A stretch of DNA of 19,978 bases from Candidatus Termititenax sp. Its GTDB lineage: Bacteria > Margulisbacteria > Riflemargulisbacteria > GWF2-35-9 > DYQY01. A model generated the notes under the pieces. The model had not been told where the DNA came from. It saw only the letters and a list, made by a program, of their open reading frames with translations, and made no database searches. The position numbers were made by a program, and so were the translations under genes. The DNA is taken from NCBI GenBank assembly GCA_020719045.1, contig DYQY01000023.1, forward strand, positions 1-19,978. The letters run 5' to 3'. Below are positions 7,301 through 13,483 of this stretch, in pieces; positions within the stretch are counted from its first letter, which is position 1, and each line of letters opens with the position of its first letter.

Positions 7301-8755
7301 CATCCGTACTATTGCCTCACCTTGCATATTATATTTAAAAAAAACTTCATCTAGAAATAAGTTATCTAAGTCATGGTAAACCCAAAAACCAGTGAAATAG
7401 GTAATATTGCGAATCCGGGTTTCAAAACTACTTGCATCAGAAACACTATTGGTAAGAACATAGGAAATAGTCAAAACTAGGCTTTCTTCATTTACAAAAA
7501 AGTTTTGGATAATAGAATTTACAGTTATTTTTATTGTATCTTCATCAATAATGTCATACTCACCAACCGAAACTGTCAAAATAACAACATTATCTCTATA
7601 GATTAATACTTTCTGAATAACATCTGATGAATTAACGTTACTAAAATGAAAATCACCTGTTGCTACTAACTCAAAAGTATTTAAATTAGAAGTAATATAA
7701 TATGAAGATAATTGAACATGAAATACAGGAATCTCACCACCAACGAACTCACTATTGGTTGGTGTCTTGGTGATGGCTGGATAAACCCCTGCTAACTGAA
7801 TATCTGTTGTTGCCTTTTCATCGATTGATTTATAGATATATCCTTTGGCTCCATTACTTATATAAGACCCAATAATATCATTAATAGCAACATTAAAACT
7901 TAACCCTGTATTTGAATAGTTGTCATTGTAGTATCTTATAGAAAAGCTCTTAGAAGTTGTTCTAACTAAGTTATGTGAGTCGTCTGGCAATGTTAAAACA
8001 AAGTTGCTACTGCTTTTTAACTCTGAGGAAGCAATGATTGTAGTAGGGTAGTCATTCTGATAAATACGAATATAGCCAATTCCTTCATTTTCATTGGCAT
8101 AATCTACATTAAAATCAAACGATATTTTACATTTAGAGTCATTACTTAACCTTAATTCAACATTAAATAGTTCCATCTCGTTATCTCCAATGAAATAGTC
8201 TGTCGTTAAAGTAGTCGTAATTACGGAATAAAGTCTTCCTAAGTTAAAGCTATATCCCCTAATATTTGAACTAAGAACTGCTATTTCTCCAATGCTGTTT
8301 ATAAATTCATTAGGTGTTATTTGTAAGATAGCATCTACATCTGCAGTTTCACTGATATTTACAGCAATAAAATAAGCCTGTGTTGGTGAAATATCAAAAT
8401 TTTCGTATAAAGAATTAATTGTTATTACGCTTGTTGTGTAGACGTCAGATTCTGTATCATTAACTTCATTTTTTTCTGAAGCATCAAGTGTGCCATTAAG
8501 GTTAACATCTTTATAGATTTTAATTATTGCCCAATTACTTGGGAAACTTGAATCAAGTATCTGAAATGAAGCTTCTTTCCATTCATCATCTGCATCACTA
8601 CTAATAACTAGTCTATATATTATTATGTCTTGTCCTCCAATTGGCAGAACAGTTGGTCGTTGGCTGGCAGAAAGACTATTCTCAATATATAACTGAGAAA
8701 AAGAAACACTTAATATAGAAAATAATAGAGCTACTTTAAATAATTTTTTTAACAT
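4307..8755 (-). CDS. giant secreted multi-repeat surface protein with EF-hand-like loops and FlgD/T9SS-type C-terminus
   Basis: A 1482-residue exported protein with a signal peptide at 1-20 (cleavage near SFS-QL). Seven tandem modules of about 150-165 residues can be aligned by eye. Each opens with a strand like IPVFxxxL (near 40, 192, 342, 518, 670, 823, 988). A central IYxD-type strand follows near 81, 231, 385, 546, 709, 868 and 1029. Four modules carry a calcium-loop motif of DxNxNxxxDxxD form at 83-94, 549-560, 871-882 and, more loosely, 1032-1043. The end, about 1395-1482, matches the FlgD Ig-like/T9SS-type terminal fold (VKLYLFNSRGESVW ... LIPKGMYILKA). Functions such as adhesin, S-layer subunit or sheath are inference. 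The start has a G-rich site (GGGGGGAAA) just upstream. It is the first gene of an operon with the barrel/SLH gene. Few Cys residues are present, as usual for surface proteins. Confidence 0.8.
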   Translation of the reverse strand: MLKKLFKVALLFSILSVSFSQLYIENSLSASQRPTVLPIGGQDIIIYRLVISSDADDEWKEASFQILDSSFPSNWAIIKIYKDVNLNGTLDASEKNEVNDTESDVYTTSVITINSLYENFDISPTQAYFIAVNISETADVDAILQITPNEFINSIGEIAVLSSNIRGYSFNLGRLYSVITTTLTTDYFIGDNEMELFNVELRLSNDSKCKISFDFNVDYANENEGIGYIRIYQNDYPTTIIASSELKSSSNFVLTLPDDSHNLVRTTSKSFSIRYYNDNYSNTGLSFNVAINDIIGSYISNGAKGYIYKSIDEKATTDIQLAGVYPAITKTPTNSEFVGGEIPVFHVQLSSYYITSNLNTFELVATGDFHFSNVNSSDVIQKVLIYRDNVVILTVSVGEYDIIDEDTIKITVNSIIQNFFVNEESLVLTISYVLTNSVSDASSFETRIRNITYFTGFWVYHDLDNLFLDEVFFKYNMQGEAIVRMNGYFVTSNHKINFPRGGDANQIAYFDFSYKGVPVFDSMVRLDTFIIENNSILPIDKLNFYLVHDLNRNKVIDSSDAPTIKVNINKEYDLSSNRVTINNAQILLINDAPSKAYFLMMEIASTADTGLDNVSLEVPNIYYYREFKSITDEAKPVIYENLINNSTTISVTGLIMTQEKRDFSLPYRQQDSFVLATFSVISLVRLTSTLNFDLEIKTNSSLSLGTLNIVKNYSGGSQEDNTIVTISVTDRVNNNNDPYSYSLVTYDHNELTRNYKVIYYPNNERDAGSTFDVIIKNIKGTGYENGYETPCFSDNLTASVGLAGLRVSLDSAIVSGNFIDNMDIPVFRCGYSAFYDNITFNGLTLMVSQNSFLFTMSSDENRIKEVNIYRDSNNNKVWDHDDRLLNVYLMDDQKLTEKYITINELAISGSVYNDLFFVFDLSTHAAIDDNIIARSSIEKYHYTLSGDTQVITVNKQIVQNVTLSSVKYVFTPGSDLFPTTNLEGSYDLPILSFKLRSNDSNNFTTYNFYLETNKDFYSNNDLGIKTVKLIEDVDNSNTYTSKDKVIDTKTDFTNVSRRITFNINDLYYNDRSYLVLYTLGQKMSDIPNISSEILRPKIYIDLVSTSSAKTAGLFPYPRNNRYMSFTTQGIVVELVSLTPNNWTTGNLSITLKVANSNPVQVTVNSIYPQFYEASLSSLNVTYLYNVTTTLNFPFTLNISEQKVITYTITSDIEFKKNNLFLDALAEYETSLHKVRLQRQDLFGWQRLVSAKESVAVDLPEASIFYMDYPTYIKQIIRSRSGIEFLNDDIIGNDEYLIIYLKDTLSNLDTSKMKVFLDAVSLNMYSSEPNYKYDTESNSIIIGDFAKGMHTLKLMLYDNAGNMYPEANLMFSVYDSDQFYIKDLLVYPTRKTRDSITSSPLKIGYQLSKSCEVKLYLFNSRGESVWSNSFNASLADNYYQLLDFNGTLNNGTLIPKGMYILKAIIIDNGKKIDAKTTTKFIIY

Positions 8756-8828
8756 TTTCCCCCCAAGACAACGCTCAATATAGCAGACACTTAGAACTTC
8801 AATTAGTTTCTAGCTAACAACATTCTAA

Positions 8829-8922
8829 ATCCAAAATCCAAATGACAAAATCCAAATAAATCATTAATCCTCCGTCAGTCTATCGACTGAGGGTTATTTC
8901 CCTTCACTTTTCACTTTTCACT
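8829..8922. repeat. 7-nt-period repeats and hairpin in the divergent control region
   Basis: The 290-bp gap between the secreted-protein gene and accD has no gene. It holds three ATCCAAA copies (8829, 8836, 8850) and three TTCACT(T) copies (8903, 8910, 8917), both with 7-nt phasing. Between them is a hairpin, TCAGTC (8875-8880) with GACTGA (8885-8890), which extends with one bulge to about nine pairs. Strings of this kind are common between genes in uncultured bacterial genomes. The accD promoter lies at the right end; no convincing promoter for the leftward gene was found. Confidence 0.5.
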
Positions 8923-9008
8923 AATATATATTAGCCATAAAAAACTATTATACAAAGTATTATATATAATAATTTTTAATGATTTTTAATATGACAAAAA
9001 CAATCATT

Positions 9009-9038
9009 TTGACATTCCAAAGGTTTTCGTTATATCAT
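9009..9038 (+). promoter_or_regulatory. promoter of accD, giving a probably leaderless mRNA
   Basis: A perfect -35 TTGACA (9009-9014) is followed after 18 bp by TATCAT (9033-9038), 5 of 6 to consensus. The expected start of transcription is about 9045, and the ATG is at 9046. No Shine-Dalgarno lies within reach of the start, so the transcript is predicted to begin at or next to the start codon. Confidence 0.65.
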
Positions 9039-9045
9039 TGTGCGC

Positions 9046-9939
9046 ATGTCAATTTTGGATTGGTTTGCTACAAAAAATAGTGCGAATAAGAGTGTAACAT
9101 CTAAGCTTGATATTCCAGGTAATCTCTGGATTAAGTGTATCGCTTGTGGAGAAACTTTATATAGTAAGGATTTTGAGCAAAATCTTAAAGTTTGTCCAAA
9201 ATGTGAACATCATTTCAGACTAACATGTCATGAAAGATTAAATATTACAGTAGATGCTGATTCATTTATTGAAATAGATTATGACCTTTCACCAGCAGAC
9301 TCATTAGATTTTACAGACATTAAGGCCTATAAAGATAGAATAGTTGAAGCAAATAAAAAAACAGGTCTTAATGATGCAATCATTACTGGAGAAGCTAAGA
9401 TTAATGGCAGCGATGTTGCTATAGGAATAATGGACTTTGGATATATGGGTGGAAGTATGGGAGCTGTAGTAGGTGAAAAGATTACAAGATGCATAGAACT
9501 CGCTACCAAGAAACAGATTCCAGCCATCATTATGTCTTCCTCTGGTGGAGCTAGAATGCAAGAAGGAATGAATTCACTTATGCAAATGGCAAAGACATCA
9601 GCGGCATTATACAGACATAAGCAACAAAAATTACTATTCATTTCTGTTATGCTTGACCCAACAACGGGAGGAACAACTGCTTCCTTTGCTATGTTGGGAG
9701 ATTTAAATATTACTGAACCAAAAGCACTTATAGGTTTTGCAGGAGCTAGAGTAATTGAACAAACAATTAAACAAAAGCTTCCTAAGGATTTTCAAAGAAG
9801 TGAATACTTACAAGAACATGGGATGATTGACCACATTGTACCTAGAAACAAAATGAAAAGCTTTTTAGCAAATATCATTGAAATGACTAACTATCATAAA
9901 CAAAAAATTGAAGAAACAGAAACAGTGGAGCAAGAATAA
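9046..9939 (+). CDS. accD: acetyl-CoA carboxylase carboxyltransferase subunit beta
   Basis: With AccA it forms the carboxyltransferase that moves CO2 from carboxybiotin to acetyl-CoA, giving malonyl-CoA for fatty acid synthesis. The 297-residue protein has the N-terminal four-cysteine zinc finger (C31, C34, C50, C53), then the crotonase-like fold with GGSMGAVVGEK (135-145), SSSGGARMQEG (164-174) and TTGGTTASFAMLGD (206-219). The ATG at 9046 (MSILDWF...) is preferred to the in-frame GTG at 9040, because the -10 box ends at 9038 and no ribosome site exists. The accA ATG overlaps its TAA stop by one base, which fits coupled, equimolar synthesis. Length is normal. Confidence 0.97.
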   Translation: MSILDWFATKNSANKSVTSKLDIPGNLWIKCIACGETLYSKDFEQNLKVCPKCEHHFRLTCHERLNITVDADSFIEIDYDLSPADSLDFTDIKAYKDRIVEANKKTGLNDAIITGEAKINGSDVAIGIMDFGYMGGSMGAVVGEKITRCIELATKKQIPAIIMSSSGGARMQEGMNSLMQMAKTSAALYRHKQQKLLFISVMLDPTTGGTTASFAMLGDLNITEPKALIGFAGARVIEQTIKQKLPKDFQRSEYLQEHGMIDHIVPRNKMKSFLANIIEMTNYHKQKIEETETVEQE

Positions 9940-10901
9940 TGGCATCATCAACACATTTAGATTTTGAAAAACCAATTCTAGATTTATATAAAAAAATCGA
10001 TGAACTACAAGCATTGTCTGACAAAGAAGGTCTAGACATGACAAAAGATATTGAACAATTAACACAAAAAGCAGAATTACTAAAAACAAAAATATATGAG
10101 AATTTAGAACCAATTAATATTGTTAAACTATCTCGTCATCCACAAAGACCTATTTCTGGTGATTATATAGAAAATATTTTTGAAGATTTCATTGAACTTC
10201 ATGGCGACAGATCTTATGGTGATGATCATGCAATTATTGGTGGTTTAGCTAAGTTTGAAGGCAGACCTGTTATGATTATCGCGCAACAAAAAGGAAAAAC
10301 AACTAAAGAAAACATTTACAGAAACTTTGGTATGCCTCAGCCAGAAGGATACAGGAAAGCTCTTAGATTAATGAGATTTGCAGAAAAGTTCGAGATACCT
10401 ATTATTACACTAATTGATACGCCAGGTGCCTATCCTGGACTAACCAGTGAAGAAAGAGGAGTGGCAGAAGCTATTGCTCTGAATTTACAAGAAATGATTG
10501 GAATTAAAGTTCCTATTATTTCTGTAGTTATTGGAGAGGGTGGAAGTGGTGGAGCATTAGGTATTGCTATTGGGAACACTGTTGCTATGCTAACTTACTC
10601 TATCTACTCAGTTATTTCTCCTGAAGGTTGCGCTGCAATATTATGGAGAGATGCGGGGATGTCCCCACTTGCTGCAACAAATTTAGGGCTAATAAGCTCT
10701 AAACTAAAGGAACTTGGCATTATTGATTCTATCGTGGAAGAACCACTTGAAGGTGCTCACACTAATTACAAGAAAGTTTTTACAAAAATGAGAGCATTCC
10801 TTAAAAAAGAACTTACTAAATATAGTAAATATAGCCATGAAGAGCTAACGAACCAAAGATACGACAGATTCCGTAAACTAGGCAAATATACTGAGGCATA
10901 G
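9939..10901 (+). CDS. accA: acetyl-CoA carboxylase carboxyltransferase subunit alpha
   Basis: The partner of AccD in the carboxyltransferase half of acetyl-CoA carboxylase. The 320-residue protein has the N-terminal helical region (PILDLYKKIDEL...), then IYENLEPINIVKLSRHPQRP (52-71), the ELHGDRSYGDD segment (86-96), the DTPGAYPG loop (160-167) and the oxyanion motif GEGGSGGALGIAIGN (199-213). Length matches typical AccA (about 315-320). The start ATG shares a base with the accD stop (TAATG), and GGAG lies nine bases upstream within accD. The biotin carboxylase and carrier genes (accC, accB) are not in the window. Confidence 0.97.
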   Translation: MASSTHLDFEKPILDLYKKIDELQALSDKEGLDMTKDIEQLTQKAELLKTKIYENLEPINIVKLSRHPQRPISGDYIENIFEDFIELHGDRSYGDDHAIIGGLAKFEGRPVMIIAQQKGKTTKENIYRNFGMPQPEGYRKALRLMRFAEKFEIPIITLIDTPGAYPGLTSEERGVAEAIALNLQEMIGIKVPIISVVIGEGGSGGALGIAIGNTVAMLTYSIYSVISPEGCAAILWRDAGMSPLAATNLGLISSKLKELGIIDSIVEEPLEGAHTNYKKVFTKMRAFLKKELTKYSKYSHEELTNQRYDRFRKLGKYTEA

Positions 10902-10903
10902 TT

Positions 10904-11302
10904 TTGTTTTCCAATACTATTAAAGTTCGTTATAACGAAACTGACAAAGGTGGTCGAGTATATCATTCCAACTATTTAGTATGGCTTGATATGACTAGAA
11001 CGGAGTTTTTACGATCATTAGGTGTAAGTTATGCCAATCTTGAAGATGAGGGAATATTTATCGTTGTCAGAAAAGCAGAAATAGAATATTTCTCTTCAGC
11101 TGAGTTTGATAAAGAGTACAATATAACCATTGATAGCATCAAGATTGATAAAATTAAACTTGACTTTTACTATTCACTTAAAGATAATAATAGCGATAAG
11201 TTGATTGCCAGTGCATATACAAAACTGGTAGTTGTTAATAAAATTGGTAAACCAATAAAAATTCCAGACCACTTAAAAGAAAAGTTACAAAAATTTCTTT
11301 AA
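10904..11302 (+). CDS. ybgC: YbgC/4HBT-family acyl-CoA thioesterase
   Basis: A 132-residue hotdog-fold protein that probably hydrolyses an acyl-CoA thioester in the cytoplasm. The family signature is clear near the N-terminus: RYNETDKGGRVYHSNYLVWLDMTRTEFLRSLG, with the catalytic Asp at D14, followed by V-Y-H21 and N23-Y24. The start is a TTG two bases after the accA stop; no in-frame ATG precedes the signature, so the TTG is needed for a full-length protein. Cotranscription with accDA fits a link to acyl-CoA metabolism, although in many bacteria ybgC accompanies tol-pal genes, which are absent here. The exact substrate is unknown. Confidence 0.9.
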   Translation: MFSNTIKVRYNETDKGGRVYHSNYLVWLDMTRTEFLRSLGVSYANLEDEGIFIVVRKAEIEYFSSAEFDKEYNITIDSIKIDKIKLDFYYSLKDNNSDKLIASAYTKLVVVNKIGKPIKIPDHLKEKLQKFL

Positions 11303-11316
11303 GATTAAATTTAGTT

Positions 11317-11404
11317 GCCGAAGTGGCGGAATTGGTAGACGCGTTGGTCTCAAAAACCAATGGGACTTGCTCCCGTGCCGGTTCGATTCCGGCCTTCGGC
11401 ACCA
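11317..11404 (+). tRNA. tRNA-Leu, anticodon CAA
   Basis: An 88-nt class II tRNA. The acceptor stem pairs 11317-11323 with 11394-11400, the discriminator is A (11401), and CCA is encoded (11402-11404). The anticodon stem pairs 11344-11348 with 11356-11360, with CAA at 11351-11353. A long variable arm (GGGACTTGCTCCC) follows, then a T arm with GTTCGATTCC. It reads UUG leucine codons. It begins only 14 bases after the ybgC stop and no promoter was found in that gap, so it is probably cut from the accDA-ybgC transcript. Confidence 0.97.
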
Positions 11405-11450
11405 GGCTTCGCTCTGAATACAAAGCTTCGCCTGGGTAAACCCAAATAAA
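11405..11450. repeat. CTTCGC-type repeat fragments after tRNA-Leu
   Basis: CTTCGC at 11407-11412 follows the tRNA CCA after two bases, the same arrangement as after tRNA-Gly. A second copy, AGCTTCGCCTGGG, lies at 11425-11435 and runs into a small TGGGT/ACCCA inverted repeat (11433-11444). This fills the first half of the leader before rho. No protein or intrinsic terminator is visible. Confidence 0.4.
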
Positions 11451-11507
11451 GGGTAGAACAGAAAATAGAGTTAGATACAAATCACATTTCCAAATCAGGA
11501 GGCAAAG

Positions 11508-12887
11508 ATGGACAACGATAAACAAGAAAAAAGACCTAATAACTACAAAAGAAGATACTCAAACACAAATAGCAGCAATAACAAACCAAGACCAGTAAAA
11601 ATTCAAGAAAATGAAGAATTTAACCAAGAGGAATATAATCCAGAGTTTAGTATAAACATCCTTCAGCTTCAACAAATGGAGCTAAAAGATTTATATGAGG
11701 TTGCTGAAAAATTTAGCATTGAGAATTACCGTATTCTTGCTAAAAACGATATTATCTTTAAAATATTAGAAGCTAATACAAAAAATAACGGATTTGTTTT
11801 TGCTGCAGGTGTCTTAGAAATACTTCAAGAAGGTTATGGCTTCTTAAGAATTAGCAACTATCTTCCAAGCGAAGATGACATTTACGTATCTCAAACACAA
11901 ATACGCAGATTTATGTTAAATACTGGCGACTATGTTAGTGGTCAAGTTAGACCTCCAAAAGAGGGTGAACGTTATTATAGCCTTATTAGAGTAGAAGCCA
12001 TTAATAACAGAGATCCAGAGCAAGCAAAGAAACGTTCGTTATTCACGAATCTTACTCCAATTTACCCACAAAAAATGCTTAAAATGGAAACTGATTCCAA
12101 GTCAATTTCTGGTAGGGTAATGGACTTAATTTCACCAATTGGAAAAGGACAAAGAGGACTAATTGTTTCCCCTCCAAAAGCTGGAAAAACAACAATTCTT
12201 AAAGATATCGCTAACAGCATTGCTAAAAATAACCCAGAAGTAATTATCAAAGTATTATTAGTAGACGAAAGACCTGAAGAAGTTACAGATATGGCTAGAA
12301 GCATCAAAGGTGAAGTTATCAGCTCTACTTTCGATGAACCTCCAGAAAGACATGTTAGAGTAGCTGAGCTTGTTCTAGAAAGCGCTAGAAGATTAGTAGA
12401 ATGTGGTGAAGACGTTGTTGTATTACTGGATAGTATTACTCGTCTTGCAAGAGCATATAACTTAGTTGTTCCGCCAAGCGGAAGAACTCTTTCTGGAGGA
12501 CTTGACCCAAGTTCACTTCATAAACCAAAAAGATTTTTTGGTGGAGCTAGACAGATAGAAAATGGTGGCAGTTTAACAATACTTGCTACAGCATTAGTAG
12601 ACACTGGCTCAAGAATGGATGATGTAATCTATGAAGAGTTTAAAGGTACAGGTAATATGGAACTTCATTTAGATAGGAAAATGGCAAATAGAAGAATATT
12701 CCCTGCAATTGACATTATTGCTTCTGGAACTAGAAAAGAAGAATTGCTTATGGCAGAGGAAGACCTAAAGAAAATCTTTTTATTAAGAAAAAATATCGAT
12801 TCAGAAACAGCAGTGGAAGAATTAATTAAGCTTCTAAAACATACAGCTAGTAATGAAGAGTTTTTAAATTCAGGTATTTTTAATTAG
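11508..12887 (+). CDS. rho: transcription termination factor Rho
   Basis: A hexameric RNA helicase that ends transcription. The 459-residue protein has an Asn/Lys-rich, probably disordered N-terminal tail (1-45). The Rho N-terminal helical domain (about 50-90) and the cold-shock-like RNA-binding domain with GYGFLRI (109-115) follow. The RecA-type motor has the P-loop SPPKAGKTT (221-229), the Walker B and following stretch [16 protein letters not shown] (303-318) and the Q-loop [12 protein letters not shown] (322-333). The start has a perfect AGGAGG (11497-11502) five bases before the ATG. It lies on the same strand, 103 bp after tRNA-Leu. No separate promoter was convincing. It ends six bases from the stop of the convergent 53-aa gene. 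Confidence 0.97.
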   Translation: MDNDKQEKRPNNYKRRYSNTNSSNNKPRPVKIQENEEFNQEEYNPEFSINILQLQQMELKDLYEVAEKFSIENYRILAKNDIIFKILEANTKNNGFVFAAGVLEILQEGYGFLRISNYLPSEDDIYVSQTQIRRFMLNTGDYVSGQVRPPKEGERYYSLIRVEAINNRDPEQAKKRSLFTNLTPIYPQKMLKMETDSKSISGRVMDLISPIGKGQRGLIVSPPKAGKTTILKDIANSIAKNNPEVIIKVLLVDERPEEVTDMARSIKGEVISSTFDEPPERHVRVAELVLESARRLVECGEDVVVLLDSITRLARAYNLVVPPSGRTLSGGLDPSSLHKPKRFFGGARQIENGGSLTILATALVDTGSRMDDVIYEEFKGTGNMELHLDRKMANRRIFPAIDIIASGTRKEELLMAEEDLKKIFLLRKNIDSETAVEELIKLLKHTASNEEFLNSGIFN

Positions 12888-12895
12888 CAATACCT
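12872..12895. other. hairpin across the convergent ends of rho and the 53-aa gene
   Basis: AGGTATT (12872-12878) can pair with AATACCT (12889-12895) over a 10-base loop containing the rho stop codon. No U-tract follows the stem directly on the plus strand. It could weakly slow polymerase or protect 3' ends, but it is not a classical terminator. Confidence 0.3.
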
Positions 12896-13055
12896 AGGCA
12901 GGTTTATAATACTGACACTCCATAGCTGATGTTTGAGCGACCTCATCGCATGGATATTTTTTGCTTTTAAAACCAAGTGCTTTGCATCCATAAGGAAATG
13001 TTCTTTCCCAAGTAATGTAAAAATACTTACAACCTTTACATTTTTTTGGGGTCAT
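12894..13055 (-). CDS. 53-residue cysteine-rich protein (small family often labelled uracil-DNA glycosylase)
   Basis: This short frame encodes a protein with C6-x2-C9, the stretch YFYITWERTFPYGC24KALGFKSKKYP, C36 and a C-terminal E-C47-x-Y-Y. That pattern (CxxCkyy-iTw---PygCkafgFkSk--P---V---s---C--f) matches a widespread family of tiny proteins in many bacteria, whose database label of uracil-DNA glycosylase is not supported by their size. C6, C9, C24 and C47 could bind a metal; this is inference. The ATG overlaps the stop of the RsbW-like gene by one base (TAATG), so it is the last gene of that operon. Function is unknown. Confidence 0.85.
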   Translation of the reverse strand: MTPKKCKGCKYFYITWERTFPYGCKALGFKSKKYPCDEVAQTSAMECQYYKPA

Positions 13056-13483
13056 TAAACTTGCTGTTTAGGAATTTTTTTACTCATATATAGTAAAGTG
13101 TACTGTCCTGGAAGAAAAATATAAGATAGCTCGTCCATAATAGACTTCATTAAGTAGATACCTCTTCCTCCATGTCCCCATTCTCTCTTTAAACTTATTC
13201 TTTCAAAGAACTCAGGATTAAATTCTTTACCGCCATAATCTTTAATCTTAATGAAAAACAATCTACCTTCAACATTAAATTCAACATCTACAAAACTCTT
13301 AATATTAGACGAGGAACCATGATCAATCGCATTACTTAACCCTTCATTTAAAGCTATTTCTAAGTTAAGTAAATCTTCCTGTGAAAAGTTAAGTTCAGCA
13401 CAAAAATCGCTCATTAACTTTCGTACAGTTTTTACTTGTTTTAAGTCGCAAGGTATTTGTATCTGTAATGACTTATTTTCCAT
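13055..13483 (-). CDS. RsbW/SpoIIAB-like anti-sigma serine kinase (GHKL ATPase)
   Basis: A 142-residue stand-alone HATPase domain of the RsbW/SpoIIAB type. Such proteins bind a sigma factor or other partner and phosphorylate a STAS anti-anti-sigma protein. The motifs look intact: N-box E47-GLS-N51-AIDHG, G1 box KDYGGKEF (81-88, with D82) and glycine-rich G2 box GHGGRGIYLMKSIMD (103-117). A GGAG site precedes the ATG, which lies 11 nt inside the upstream kinase-like gene. No sigma factor, STAS protein or PP2C phosphatase is in the window, so its target is unknown. Neighbours suggest it works with the sensor protein just upstream. Confidence 0.88.
   Translation of the reverse strand: MENKSLQIQIPCDLKQVKTVRKLMSDFCAELNFSQEDLLNLEIALNEGLSNAIDHGSSSNIKSFVDVEFNVEGRLFFIKIKDYGGKEFNPEFFERISLKREWGHGGRGIYLMKSIMDELSYIFLPGQYTLLYMSKKIPKQQV

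Noticed and set aside
8829-8922. Possible CRISPR-like array
   Set aside because: Units are only 7 nt, only three of each, with no spacers and no cas genes.
9327-9641. Minus-strand open frames within accD
   Set aside because: Antisense shadows of a highly conserved gene; no independent signals.
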